Source: Eretmocerus hayati
Taxonomy: Eukaryota; Arthropoda; Insecta; Hymenoptera; Aphelinidae
Assembly: GCA_029851415.1 (NCBI GenBank)
Contig: CM056742.1
Location: 11,759,736 to 11,823,735, forward strand
Direction: 5' to 3'
DNA length: 64,000 nucleotides
Part shown: in pieces, positions 30,501 through 44,490 of the stretch
Position numbering within the stretch: position 1 is the first letter of the stretch
Layout of the letters: every line of letters starts with the position of its first letter
Position numbers and translations under genes: made by a program
Notes under the pieces: model-generated
What the model saw: the letters and a program-made list of their open reading frames with translations, nothing else
What the model was told of the DNA's origin: nothing
Databases searched by the model: none

Positions 30501-33500
30501 GCTATGGAAAAAAATGTAAAGATCTTGAAAGTCGTCCGCTCACCTGACACTCTCACTATTTATAAAATACAGTAACTGCTCTGTACATTATAAATGTAGG
30601 TGTATATGAGATGTATCGATTATATTATATATAGGCTTTCCCAATGCTCAGAACCATCTCACGAGTTTCTGATGATGGCGAAGCGCCTTTTCGTGACTTT
30701 TGTTTACATCATCACCGATCACCGCCACCATATTGCGAACGAGATATCTCGTTCGGGGAAAAAGTTGGTATATATGTTTGGCGCGCGTCATAATTTCTTG
30801 TTCGGTTGCAAATGCATAACATATACCATTGGTTCTTGTGTACAAAAAAACCTTGTTTCACATGCCTTTGCGTATTGCTACAGATTTTGTGTAAGCGAGG
30901 TTATATGTTGCGCGTTGAGGTTAATTTTATGTATCTCGATCAATCGACCAGTCGACCTCAATCGATATTCGACCTCGAGAATCAATTTTTTTTTTCGAGT
31001 TAACCTCCGATATTTTGAACTCTTGATGGGCTTGTTCTCACTTTCGAATACTATTTTTTGTATTATGATGTGTGAACTGTGCTAACGAAAGTTAATGAAA
31101 TGTGAGCTGAGTTTTTGATGATTGGAGAATGGAGAATGAAGACATTTTGCGGTTGAGTAGTTACGCGATTGTGAAATTTGATATTTTGTACAAGACGTGC
31201 AGGTGCTTTGAAGGGTCGGGCTTATGGTGGGTTGGAATCGGTGAAAGTTATGATCCGATATTGCTGTCGATGATGACTCAATCATGAAATATTTGTCGAG
31301 CCGTATTTGTTTTTGGTAACAATTTGTTAAAAGCAAGGAAATCATAAGTAATAGATCGGATTACTATCTTTCTCAACATCTAGAGGAGTGTTCATCACTG
31401 ATGATGGTTAATGTAGATATCCGGTCTTTTGATTACGACCGAAGATATTCGCCTCACAACAATTTTTTTCACAGTCCTGAAAGACAAGGTCCTATCATCA
31501 GGACCGATTTCAATGGATCTGGGCCAAGCTATGACTTTTGAGTAATGATTGGTTCAGTTAGATCCAATGACTACTAATATTTGGAATTTTTTTGTTCAGT
31601 ATTTCATAATCGAATATTCATCTACATGATATCGATAGAGTATATTCATGAGGAAGTTTTTTGACAAATGATCTCGGGACTGGGTAAACTCCAATTAATC
31701 AATTTGACTTTTCTGGACTTGTTTTCGGCTAGATATTGAAGCTCAGAGCTGTTGATGCATCCGAAATTTCGGTCGCAAATGAATTCTAATCAACGAATGA
31801 CAGAAAAAATTTGTCTCAACGAACTCATTGAGTGCCGGGAATACATTTCGAGATGAATCTAGTCCATCCTGAACTATTCAGAGGCATATGGTCATGTCAA
31901 AATTCATACATTGGTTCTGAATTTGAGATATTGGCAAAGGCATCGTGATCCGCACTAGAATCGAGAGGATTCTAACCAATATTTACAGTACTTCTGCGTC
32001 ATAATCGTATCCTTATATGCAACATTTCATACGAAGAAGAATGCATGTAAGGTTCCTTCTATACATCATCAGCAACGTAACGCGGAAAATAATTTCCTGA
32101 AGAGCGTAATATAAGGTCGATGAGCATATCAAACTGCCCACAAAATACAGTAGCCTGCAACCACCGGGGTCAAGAATCTCAACAGACTCGCATCGCTAAC
32201 TTTTATGATAAATTTACCATCCAACCCATGCACCTTTCCATGAGTACCTCCCTGTACATAACCTCAAATAGCAAATCTCCGCCCAGTTAGCGTAAACCTT
32301 CACACTATACCAATCACCCAGATCACACCACATCCAACAAGTGAGATACATATTACATACCTATATATCGGTGTGATCCGAGCTTGCAATCATGGTATAT
32401 TCGAATTAGCTTCACAGAAACTACCAATTACACTCGACTCTATATCAGGGGTTCAATTACACACCCGTAGATTCACTCTAAAAGTACACTAATATAGCTT
32501 CACTCAATTTCATTGAGTCATAAGATATACATGATATATTGCATTATAGGGTAACAATGATAATAACACGGAAGCAAAAATGGAGAATGGAAGTATTATA
32601 AAAGTGGATCTTTGATAAATTATTATTAGGGGGTTAGATTTATCGCGCACGCGTAAAGGGATTATAAGATTGAGAGTCAGCCTGGAGTCAGGAAGTAAAG
32701 TAGGAGGTAAAGAGGAAGATAGGAAGAGTTGAGTGAACAGGTGATGTGCGGCCATAGTATGTTTTATATATGTGGTGGTGGACTGGTGGTACACGCGCCT
32801 CGCCGGAAACTCGATTACGCGCACGCGATGTCTTGTTTATAACTACTTAGACTCGCTTTACAATGTGCATACTGCTCTTTTGTCGCTTGCATGCCTTTGA
32901 GGTTATATAGAGGTATCTCGGCGCCATTGGGTGACAAGTGGCTGTATCCGATCTGGATTACTATTTTTTTTTTTCGAAATTAACTGACGGTTGAGTGTGA
33001 GGCTGATTATCATCAGTCCATGCTGTAAAAACAATGTCAAATCAACTTGAGATGTAGATTTATAGGTAAAATGTGACAGTTGGAATTTTTCTTGGAACAA
33101 TACTTACGGTGAGAAATTGAAAATGGTCTGTTTTTCTTTTTATGACATGCTTGAATTTGATAAAATTTTATAACTTGTTATAGCTAAAGTAGGATCAAGC
33201 CGTGGTAAGTTTCCACGTTTCATGAACTTGTGATTCATGAAGTACTGGCTATCAGAATTCGAGAAGTTGTTTTATTTTTGACTTATTTGGAACATACGCT
33301 GTATTTTAACATAGCGAAACTAATTTTTTCCAATACGAAGGAATTCTTTCAGCATTTAGAAAAAACAGCTGAAAATCCTTCCCAAATTGATCATAACGAT
33401 AATGATCGAAGTTTTGACGAAAATCCGCCGCTTCGACCGTGGAAATTGTAGAAATATCTAGTTCCCTCCATAAAACGACATGTCAAGGTAGGATATGCCA

Positions 33501-34906
33501 ACTCATAACTTTGGTTTGGTGTGAAGTACCTCATAAGATTCACAAAAATTTACACACGATCTTCAAATCCACTGTTAATTCTACACCAGTCAAACCTCCC
33601 TGACACTTGAAAATGATGATTTTTTATGCTCGAGCTTGAAACTAATCCTACTGAATGTGCCCCCGATACATTATAAAATGAAGAAAAATTCATTTACCAT
33701 TATTTCTATATATTGGAACAATCATCTGCTCTAATCGTTGTGTTCCGTGTACCTAAATTTGAATTTGGCGCGCTAGAGCTTTCGGGATTGGATGGCAAAT
33801 TTATCAAGTAAAATTTGCAGATTTGGAACATTCAAAGCGGTTTATGAGCCTACAGATTCGTTTCGAAATTAAAACGAGTAGCACTTGAATAGTAGAATAT
33901 TACTTATAGATTTCGGAAGACTCTATTAGAAAGTGTGATCTGATTACGATAGCAACCTCTAACGTCTTTCTCACCCAGAAGATTATGAATGTTTATCAAA
34001 ACAAATTCTGATACACAGTAAAAGTAAAACCTTGCATTCGTTGATATCATAATCATAATCATGCAATCTTTTGAAGATAATCCTACTTACAAGATGCTCT
34101 TATATGAGATGTCAAACACATATCTGCATAATATGCCACTGCAACGATACATCCAAATAGGACTCGAAATAGGATCAATTCGATTTCTAAAGTAAGTGAA
34201 TCGTACTACCTCGAATGTCATTTTTGCTATCATTCCTTACTCACACACACATACACATATAATCATGCATCAAAACATTTCTCGTGAAAGCTGATTTTGT
34301 TTCCTTTTTCAAAACTAGTCTGGGTACTTTTTTTACCTCCATCTAAATAGCTTTTGCCATTTCAACATTCTCTCTTTCTAGATTCAAGGAAACACGTAAA
34401 AATTTATGCACTCTGAAATAGTACTCTCGCTACTGCATACGTGGGTATAGAAAATATTTATGCATATGAACGCCTCTAGCGTAAATTTACTCTTACATAC
34501 TTTAATTTCAAATCTTTTTTTTTTTTCATCTCAATACGTGAGCAATAATCTATAACTCAACGCCTACTCTCATTTGATTTTCTACTATAATACACTTTGA
34601 CGGTTATAGTATGTATGTATCTATGATAGATAGAAAATATTATAATATACAACCCGAGGAAGTAGCGCGTTGTACATCTGAGACGATTGGTTTTCATCCG
34701 CATCACTGTGATTCTCTCAATTGACACCTTTATAAGGTATAAAATTTCATTTTCCTGTATAGAGGCGTTGTTAGATTGTAAAGTGTATACCACCTATAAT
34801 AGACACTTCGATGAAAGTTGAACTATGATTACGGATATTGGCACTTTGACGAATGTATATTATCTTCAAAAGAAAATTTATTTCACTTTTGTCGTTAGGT
34901 TGGCAA

Positions 34907-34936
34907 TGATGATGATGATGATGATGATGATGATGG
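34907..34936 (+). repeat. (GAT)n microsatellite
   Basis: Ten uninterrupted GAT units. Confidence 0.9.
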
Positions 34937-37714
34937 TTGGCACTCATAAAAATTTTCGTGAAAGTTTGTGCGAAATTTTTTTTTTTTCACAATTGCGCGC
35001 GAATATGAGGCTTTTGACGTGCTTGTGGTGAAATTCAAATTAATCAAAAGATCGTTGAATAGAACATTCTGTCGATACCTACCTATAGATTGTGGTATGG
35101 TATCATTATAATAGATAGGTTTTGGAGGTTAAAAAAATATTTATGAAAAGTGTTACGCGTCTATAGGTGAATGGGGCTGAACAAAGGAAAGTATTTAACC
35201 CCATTCGTCGTAATTGATCGTCGTCGACTTCTTGATTCTAAATCACCGTTCGTCGCGGTGTTTTCAATGCCACAGCATCGCATCGGTTATAATGGATTAT
35301 ATACTTTGTGCCTATGCCTTTTTGTACTTTTGTTCGCACTTTGACACTGGCTCTATCTATATTTTGAAGTGATCACTCGAGAATCTATCTAATGAGATTT
35401 TTTTTATACGATTTTGCCTGTGGGTGAAACACTTTCTTTGTATTTTATAAGCATCACAGAACAACACCACATCATGAATTTTAATATTTGTAAAATTGGC
35501 GCGAAATTTGAATTAAAATTCTAAAAATTCGATTCTTGATATATTCTGAGGGTAACAGAGATTTTAAAAAATAACTCAAAATGCTGTTAATTATTGATCG
35601 TTTACACTTCTGAGACTTCGTTTACATGAGATTTTTTGCAATAAACACACCTACATTTTTTATGAACGTATGTGTAAGTGAGCCTACATCATTTGTTCAA
35701 TACTTATACATACTTTCGTTTTCTCAAGTTGCGAAGGAATAAAAGTTGCACCGCTCATTATGGTAATGCACACGTGGGTTTGAGATATATCTTATTACAA
35801 GCGATTCGCGCTCGAGCTTCCTAGTAAAATGGTAAACTTATTCTCTGGACGAATTACCATAACACCATACATATAACACTAGTATCCATTGCAATAACTG
35901 AATATTATTCTGAAGTATGTTGTTGTGCGAGCACTTGGTTGATTCTGAAGTCGATAGTGTTAGAAAAAGATGTAAGAAATGAAAAAAGTGGTATGCAAGA
36001 AAAAAGTAATATTTGCCTGATGATAAAATGATAACTGTCGGATGACTAATTTTTCCCCCTGATATTCTTAGTAAGTGCAACTTTGCTTTCCCATATTAGC
36101 CTTTATAAAGATGGATAGACGAACGTTAGCAAAGACTGATCTTTTCACATTCATTTACGCTTTGACTAAACGGTTTTCCCAGTGGGTGGATCGAGTGGTT
36201 TTGCAATTGCTATCCGTATAGTCCTTTGCTCATGTTTCCTTTCACTGATGAAGCATCATGACTTACACGTCCGGAGAGCTTGAGACTATTGACCTCGATT
36301 TGAATCGGCCTGGTTGTGTGATATTTCGTCCTTTAAATCCTAGGAGTAAGTCATTTTTTTCTATATCATTGGTCACTCCCATGAATATGGAACTGAAGAA
36401 TATAGAATAGGAATTAGTCGGAAATGCGTGTTTAGAATGAATTTTTTTTTGGTTGGTAAAGGTGTCACTGATCGGTTCAAAGTTTTTTTCTTCTTCGTAA
36501 TTTAAAATCAATCATCATTTCATTCAGCACCGGAAATATGAATCGTGATGAAAAGCGTTGGGATGATGGTGAAGATTTTGTCAAATGTCTACGATGACTG
36601 TAATCGAGAAGAGAAATTTATGGTAGCTGATGGCTTAAAACTGGTTGAAAGTGCTCAGAACTTTCATGGATCTATCGCAAAAAATGCGATAATCTTCAAT
36701 AAAAGTGGAATGTGATGTGGATAATTTCATATATTCCACGGGTCTACCTCCCCGCTACAAGTAGCATATTATTTCGCATACAGTTATATGGATTAAGTGG
36801 CTTAGGTGGCAGGGGTCCAGAAGGCCCTAATATCTCAAACCCCAAATATAGAATCTAGTAATGGCAAGCTTGTACCGGTATTTGCCACTCCATGGAGTGT
36901 ACAACTTTATATTTTGTACTGTCGGGCAAAGGATCAAGTTCAGAGATCGGTTTAATTTGGGACATTTTGACCTCGTGAGATCTTCAAGTGAACCTCTATA
37001 AATTGTTTTCTGTGATTGAATTTGCAATGTGAGATCTTTTAAAGGAAGGGATGAAAATTGTTGGAGACTCTTTTGCTCAAAATTTGGATCAATATTTCCA
37101 ATAAGATCAAAATGGCTGTATGGGGTCTAATTGACCCCTTTTGACCTGTGCATGATTTTTATAATGTTCTGACCTCCAAGGGTCAAAGGACGTAAATTCA
37201 ACTTTTCTTGAGTTGGTTTCAGATGAAGGCAGGGCTGAGCTATTTTTACCACTGTGTTCTCAACATCAGAGTTCAAATCATGAAATTTAAGTATGATCAA
37301 TTTCGATAACAAGTAATTCATTGCAAAAGGTCATTAATGATGCGAAATTCCTTGATTCACAATTTTTCTGCCTCAAATGCATAAGAATACACGTATTTCT
37401 CAATTTAAATGTCCCGCGCTGAGGACGATGCGCATGCTTGCACACTTTGGCGCGTGAAAATTCAATTTCGACAATTGACTAACACACATACCTTTCCACC
37501 TAATTTTTTTTTAAATCGCGCAATACACATAGGTATGTACATTCTGCATGTACAACATTCCTAAGACGTTTCAGTATGAGCTCGGGCAATTATATTGCGC
37601 TTTGAAAATGATTTCGCGTGACTCTCTCACTCTTACTCGTACACATAAACATACCTCCATATACACCTGTGGTAAAATAAAAAATGTATACGAGTGTCAG
37701 GAGGCTTGTAATAC

Positions 37715-37740
37715 ACGTATATATATATATATATATATTG
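37715..37740. repeat. (TA)n microsatellite
   Basis: About eleven TA units, preceded by ACACG and followed by TTGCACACG. Confidence 0.9.
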
Positions 37741-38746
37741 CACACGTGTCTAGCGTATCTATTTAGAAAAGTTGTCTGCCACGAAAATTGCCATACATTT
37801 CGTGACACACGACGACGACTAATATACAAGATTCTTTAGCTACCTCAAAGCTCATTTCAAACTCTTACCTATATTTCACAATTTGCTGTCTCTCGAAAGC
37901 AATTTTTTTTCTTCTTACCCTAGAGCAAGATATTTTGCCATTTAGTCGTGCAAAGCTTACTATGGAATTTTCACAAATTTAATTGTTTCTGTTTCAGAGT
38001 TATGTGTAGCTTATGATGATTCAAGGATTCATGTGTAATTGTAGAAAGACTTATGTATCTTCTAGTTGAATGTGTGGTGATGAACGAAATAATTAATAGG
38101 TTAGGATTGCGCTAAAATCGTACATTTCTCAATCGACCGAAAGGCTAAATATATAGATATACACGATGATGCTGTACTCCGTATGGATGTAAGTAAGTAC
38201 GTCAAATTTGGAAATTCGTTTGAAGCCAAATAGTGTATTATAGAAGAAGAATAGTACTTGAGCAATTGCCAATTTCCCTTTTAAGCTTTTCATCGCAGCA
38301 TCAGCAGGTATGGATGAAGATAATGATTATATCGTTAAAAAGGCAAATTACCGGTTAAGTATTGGGTATAATCGCCTACGCTTGACTATATATAGCTTAT
38401 GGACATCTGAGAACGAAAGTTTCATCAGACACTTCAATCTAAGTATCTAACTATTCGCACACGCACGCGATGTTTGGAAATATATAGTATTCGCTAGAAT
38501 GTAATTCATGCATTGATAGGTTTGAATTTCGCGCCATTTTATATACATCATCGATTGTGTGTTGATGCATTTGAATGCGAGCATTATTATTATTTCTGCT
38601 CGCAATAATGTGTCTCACAAATACAACATGTAGAGTAATTATGTGTACCTTTACATGTATAAAATCGACTATGAGATATATAGGAAAAGTGCATAATATG
38701 AAACGCGTGTATATAAATGGTAAGAATATAAATCAGCACCTATCCG

Positions 38747-38768
38747 GACGACGACGACGACGACGACG
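38747..38768. repeat. (ACG)n microsatellite
   Basis: Seven ACG/GAC units at the end of a short frame. Confidence 0.85.
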
Positions 38769-40070
38769 ATTTCGTCATGGCTAATGGATCGAGGCCACCT
38801 TCGTATAAAATATATAGCTTCTATGGGGCGAGAGGAAAAAGTCGATCGAGTTTATATAGAATATGTCGCAAAAGATCGACGAAGCGCAAGCATTGCATAC
38901 GTCTTATAGAAGTGTAAGGAGTTATTGGTTGTGTATGTGTATTATTAATACTTTTATAAATGGATTTGATATATCGTACTGATGGTAGATCTGGATTAAG
39001 AAAGAGAAGGAGAGGGCAAGGTTAAACGGTTTTACTTGGATCAGGTGAAAGCTATATTGTGGCATTCCGTATCATTTTATTGCTTTATTGAATGTAGATT
39101 GATTGAGTGTTGATGGTTTTAGTGCAGAAAGAACAGATTGGATTTTGAAGTTTGGGTTGGGGGTTGAGGAGGTTAGAAATGGATTTCAAGGTGCGTTAAG
39201 ATTGCGTAGCTTGGGATTTGGCAGGTTGTTAAATTTCGACATTGTTTTCAATATTTTCACACTAAACTATTGCGGCGTACCAGAACTATTTTCCATCTAA
39301 TCGAAAAATGCTATTCAGACCATAACCAAGAGAGAAATAACTTAAACTATAGACTTTAAGAATAGTATTTTTGCAACCTGCAACCGTTTTTTTCTCAAAA
39401 AATCTCACGCTTATGTAATGTAAAGCAAGATGTTCCCACATTCAAGCGACGGACGTCATTTATGGAGCGAAATTTGTTTTCCCCAAACCGAATGAAGAAT
39501 TCGAGATTATTATAGCAATTAGTTTATAAGTACTGATATATCATGAATAAACTCTTGGGGTGATACAGAATCGCGTCACTGAGAGTCGAACAAACGTTGT
39601 TGTGATCCAGAAACGCGTCACATGACTCAGAAGTGGATCACACAGCGTGGAGTTATGAGTTGCGTGATCCATCTCCCTATCACAACCGTATATTAAGGTT
39701 TGTGACTCACCTCCTTATCACAACCTATGTAGAATCAATCTATTCATGGCACCTCCTAAAAATGAACTATAAGCAGGTATATAAAGAGGGGAAAAAATCA
39801 TGCTTCCAAGGTATTTTATTACCACTTCCCCGCACTCCCCGATCATAGGAACCCCATCCTCCTTATCGTAAGCCTGACAAGAGGGATAGACTGTCCATGA
39901 TAGTCGAACCCTTGACAACTTGCACTCGTCAGTATGTTTTTAACCCTCAAGGTACTGTTCACTGTAATTAGAGAATTATTTTTCATTCTGATCGGAAATG
40001 TCCATGAGAAGTTCAACATCTGATCAAAACTAACAAGGAGGGACTAGGGTCCATCGAGGAACGCGGATCA

Positions 40071-40212
40071 CGGATCTGGCTGAAACTCTGGGATCATTCT
40101 CCTTCTAGTACCAAAAGGTGATACCCAAAGCCGCAGAGTCTAATGCTCAAGTGGTTTCGAACTACATTTGCAAACATTCTTATTATAGTGTATCAATGTA
40201 TGTACAATTTTT
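40071..40212 (+). repeat. Single arm of the palindromic element (copy 2)
   Basis: GGATCTGGCTGAAACTCTGG, AAAGGTGATACCCAAAGCC and GCAGAGTCTAATGCTCAAG match the left arm at about 5,027-5,115 in the same orientation. There is no facing arm, so it is a half element or the ancestral unit. Confidence 0.75.
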
Positions 40213-40227
40213 TTAACACAACACCCT

Positions 40228-40484
40228 ACTGAAAATAGGCATGTCATGTAGACGACACAAAAACGTTAGTAACGAATTTGGACAAACATGACATGATCAC
40301 ATGATAAACTATGATGCCATGACATGTCTAACCATTGTAAAAGAAGGCTTTATACGACTTTCCCGCAGAGCTATTAATGATGTCATGGAAACATATTATG
40401 AGTTTGTCATGTTACCATGTTATGTTTGTCCAAATTCGTTACTTATGTTTTTTTGGCATGCACATGACATGGTTATTTTCAATA
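40228..40484. mobile_element. MITE with 80-bp terminal inverted repeats
   Basis: The left arm has CTGAAAATAGGCATGTCATG and GTAACGAATTTGGACAAACA. The right arm is its complement, with TGTTTGTCCAAATTCGTTAC and CATGACATGGTTATTTTCAA. The total is about 257 bp with no coding content. It directly follows the copy-2 palindrome arm. Confidence 0.7.
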
Positions 40485-43400
40485 AAGCATGGGCCCATAT
40501 AGCCAGTGCTAATATCTTGAGCTGTGGTTAGAAAACGTTCATCCGTTAGACATCTTTTGGGGCTGGGAAGAATTACCAGATTTCCAGCCAAATCCGTGAC
40601 TTACACTTCCTGGAACCTGTTGGTAAGAGTGAATGTGGAGTGAATGAGATATGGCTCTTCGTTTGATTAACATACAACGTCAGGTGCCAATAAATCTGAA
40701 AATTTAATTATAAACCCATATTCAAAATATTACAATATTTTAAATCAAAAACATGCTACCAGCATAATCAAGATTACCTCTTTATATTATTGCGTCAGCC
40801 ACATTACTTACCAGAACCGTGAGATGAGAAGAATCATAGAATCATTATCACTTTGTGTATCAACGATTTCTATCGATTTGAATACTTGGTATCATGTTTT
40901 TTTTATACATCTGACAGATCAATCCACTTTCACCAAATTGAAAAAAAATTTGCATCAAAATGACTGATAGGAACGAATTAGTTCACCCGAATCAAATGTA
41001 AAAATATGGAAAACGTTTTGGTCCAAATAGAGTCCGGTATCTTGAATTGCAAGGTTCTTGAATGAAAACGTTATGGTTATTCGATAGGATACAAACCGAT
41101 CATACACTCATAAAATTGCTACATATAATGTCATGCTAACGTGACAGATGTCCTTCTCCCTTCAAATTAATAGCCTTCCAATCTCTTTTTCCCTCTGATC
41201 AGAGACACCTGTACTGACATGATCCATTTATACATCGGCACCAATATGCAAATGCTTTCAATCTTATACAAAGTCTATACCTAAGCTACAAATGAACATT
41301 CTCAGACCTCACTCTCACTTTATTGCAGTCCAGTTGGATTAGATTATCATTGACTCAGTCCACAATGAAGAAGAGAGAAAAATTATCTCGTTCGAATAAA
41401 AAAATGGCGCATTCCGTAAATTGCAGGTGTCCAATCTACCTATATGGAAAAATACTCTACAGCACACAATCGTACATTCATTACACTTGGATTTATCCAT
41501 ATAGTATTCTATGGAATGTATTCATCCACGACATACTTACTTACCATTCTCAACCATATAGAAAGTCGAGCATATATTATTGCGTTGCAGATATACAATC
41601 ATCCCAAATTCATTCCTTCTGTTTCTAAAACCGGATGTCATGACGAAATTTTTACTCCAAATATTTACCCTCTCTACTATACTACTATTGCATCCGATCT
41701 CATATTCTAGATTGAATATAGTACACACGAAGCATTGGAATCCGGATTCAAAAAGTACGCCTCTTACTTTAGATACATATACTTCCATAAGTAGGTACAA
41801 CTTCTAGTGGATAATATGTATAAGTACATACACAGCAGGTATAAATAGTAGAGTCACTCTCATTCTCGTTGAAGTGTTTAAATTTTTTGTCATCATCGTG
41901 AGGTTAGGATTTTCTCTTAGCTAGAGATAGAAATCTTATTGCAGTGCATACATACATAGCTCTTGAAAATTGTACACTCCTAACCTTATAGCTTGCACTT
42001 GCAGCTTCTGTTTCTGTATTATTTATATACCCATTACAAGACCATAACTTTCTCGCTTCCGAAACAGTTGATATATAGATATACAAGTACGGCAGCGGTG
42101 GTGTACAGGTATATATAATGTAAGTATTACAAGTGCATACTTGAAGAAAGTAAAAAGATTTTGAAGGTAAAAAATTTATGCTGTGTAGTGTTGCACTAGT
42201 TTCGATGGTAGTGCCTCTATATACAATTGAGAAGTACTCCCTCGAGTACTCCTTGGATAGAGTCAATGGGTATTTTCAATATTGGTGTTGAGTAGTGTTA
42301 GCGCTTAGTCACGGGAAGTTTTCTTTGTTTGAACTTTTTTTGAGAATGAGCCGTGTGTGGTTTCAAAATTCTTCAGTTGAAAATTTTTGGGATTTTTGAA
42401 AAAGTGTGTGGGTTGGTATTTTTGAGCAACACTTTACTGTGAGAAACAAAAAAATTTCTCGGCTCTGATCTTTTTCACTATTTACTATTAGTTAATATCT
42501 GAATTGAATTCTCAATCAGAATGTTTAATTAGCATGGTCGCAGTAACGTTTGTAGGTTTGTACGCTATATTATACAGAATCATCAAAGTCAATTAGTATA
42601 AGAATATACCTTTTATCAAACAAACCCACAATAATCTCAAATTATATCAGCTAGATATGCTTCGAGAGATACGTTGATATTTTTTTTCAAAACATCAATA
42701 CATGATTTATAGATCCATATAAAACACAATATGTATGTACTTGAAAATGTCATTGAAGGTGTACAAACCTAGAAACACGTGAAACACTGAAGTTCAGCAC
42801 TAATCTTCAAATATATTAGTGTAAGGAATGAGCACAAAAAGCATGGATTTATCACTAAGGATCAACATTATGACATGCCGTGAGAATGACGAAGGTACAA
42901 TTGGTGACAAATAACACTTTTTATATAGGTGTGAGTTTGTGTTGGTAAATAACATTGGTTGGGAAGCGTGAGATTCGAAAAATTCGGAAAGTATCCGATG
43001 TTATCAAGTTTATCATCCATAAGTACTATAATCAGATGTATTAATTTCATGAATCTATCCGAAGATCTCTACTATGTATAATTTGAAATTTCGATATAAA
43101 ATCTTGGTTCAATATTTGAAGTAGATACTAACCTTGGATTAGGCACGCGTATGTTAAAGAGACCGACTCTTCCTTTCAAAAAGTTAGATACAAAAATTAT
43201 CTTTAACCTTTTTGGTAAATTAGATTAACTATATTGACAATATGACCAATTCGAGGAATTTTAAGGCTGTCTGAGCCACCCGTCAGTTTCTGGGAATTAT
43301 ATCAAAACAGAGTCTGTCAGCCGCGCTCCTATAGTGGGTTTCTCGGAGCCGCATCTGCGAGAATTTCTGTCAACGAATTCTTCAAAATTCAACGCAAATT

Positions 43401-43728
43401 TGTTAGAAATGATTTATGTACATGGATATATTGGCCATTGCTATTTTAAGTCTCCTCAAGGTAGAAGAAAGACAAAAAAAAACTGGTTTGATTTGACGCT
43501 TCTTGCGTCATGTATTGGGTGTAGCAGAGCCAACGCTTAAGCTGATAGAGAATAATTTCCTTCGAAAAATTATCGCTCAATGCATTGAAAAATTGTACTG
43601 CGTATCATGAATGACTATGAACTTGATGTGAGAAATATTTTCAGTAGTACATAATCATCCAAATGTGTCTAGACACTGATTGTGGAAGTTGGTCAAAATG
43701 AACCGTGGTCGCGTACTCCCAGGCTATC

Positions 43729-44049
43729 CCTGCTGAACATAGTTCCGTGGGACCCCATGGGATCCCATGGGACTTCGTGGGACCTGGCCCTGGGAAGATT
43801 TCCAATCTTGCTCTTTATCAATTTTAGCATCGGAGACGTGTAGCATACGAATTTCGATCATAATAGACCAAATTAAACCATTTTAACCATTTTTGGCAGA
43901 GAAATCTCGAGAGAAATGGTCAAAATTTGTATGCTGCACGTCTTAGATGCCAAATTTTCCAAGTGTCAAGATCAAAAATTTCCCCAGGGCTAGGTCCTAC
44001 GAAGTCTCATGGGATTCCATGGGGTCCAACGGAATTATTTTCATCAGGA
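43729..44049. mobile_element. MITE with long inverted repeats containing CCATGGGA words
   Basis: The left arm begins CCTGCTGAACATAGTTCCGT and has GGGACCCCATGGGATCCCAT then TTCGTGGGACCTGGCCCTGG. The right arm ends AATTATTTTCATCAGG and carries CATGGGATTCCATGGGGTCC and CAGGGCTAGGTCCTACGAAG. The middle also folds (GTGTAGCATACGAATTT facing AAATTTGTATGCTGCAC). About 321 bp, no ORF. Confidence 0.7.
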
Positions 44050-44266
44050 ATGAAAGTTTTAGTGCAATTCTGTAGAATTTGCTTGGAATTTGCTTAAGTA
44101 TTTTAAGCTTGGGTTCACCGATCGTTTATACTGCTTTAATGCGGTGTGTGTCCATAAAAAATATGTAAAATGATAGAAATATTATAATTTATGGATGAGC
44201 TGTGCAACATTTGTAGATACCATTTCTTCAAACTTTTGCATTTGATGATCAGATGATTAAAAAAGA

Positions 44267-44490
44267 TCACCAATACCGACATGTTTCAAAGTTACATGTT
44301 TGATTGGCCTTGCTGGTTTCTATACCGTTTAAGACATGCCACAGTGGACGATCACCTGACGATAATGCGCAAATGCACTCGTTACCACGTCCACATCTTG
44401 CAAAATCCATATCATGTAAGACACAGCCACGCTGGCAGTAGTCTCTAGAGATTTTTTTCTTCTTCGGTCCAATTACACAGGTTGGGTTTT
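44267..44490 (-). CDS. Defensin-like (six-cysteine CS-alpha-beta) exon
   Basis: On the minus strand an acceptor TTTTTTGTATTTCAG ends at 44,491. The exon then reads in phase 1 with six cysteines spaced C-x13-C-x3-C-x9-C-x5-C-x-C, the spacing of invertebrate defensins (CxxxC of the helix and CxC of the sheet, with GRGNECICAL at the end). A lysine cluster sits between the first two cysteines. The frame remains open to TGA at about 44,267 with two more cysteines, but a possible phase-1 donor (TCAG/GTGATC, about 44,353) could end it earlier. No convincing start or signal peptide lies directly upstream; the hydrophobic frame at 44,560-44,629 starts from TTG and lacks a donor. The exon phase matches the signal-peptide exon and the protease-homologue exon upstream, so it may be spliced to either. 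Role if secreted: antimicrobial or ion-channel-active peptide; this is inference from fold class. Confidence 0.55.

Larger units (their letters stand above)
27536..44200. other. Long non-coding stretch, probable intron
   Basis: This is AT-rich with no convincing exon, except for the repeats listed separately. Longer chance frames (30,600-31,085, 161 codons; 33,230-33,451; 41,323-41,628) lack domains, coding-like composition and good splice borders. The poly-T run at 27,990-28,009 and several TATATA tracts are simple sequence. Confidence 0.4.

Noticed and set aside
30600..31085. 161-codon plus-strand ORF
   Set aside because: Longest unexplained frame, but composition looks like translated AT-rich DNA, with no domain or splice borders; a frame this long can occur by chance in 64 kb.
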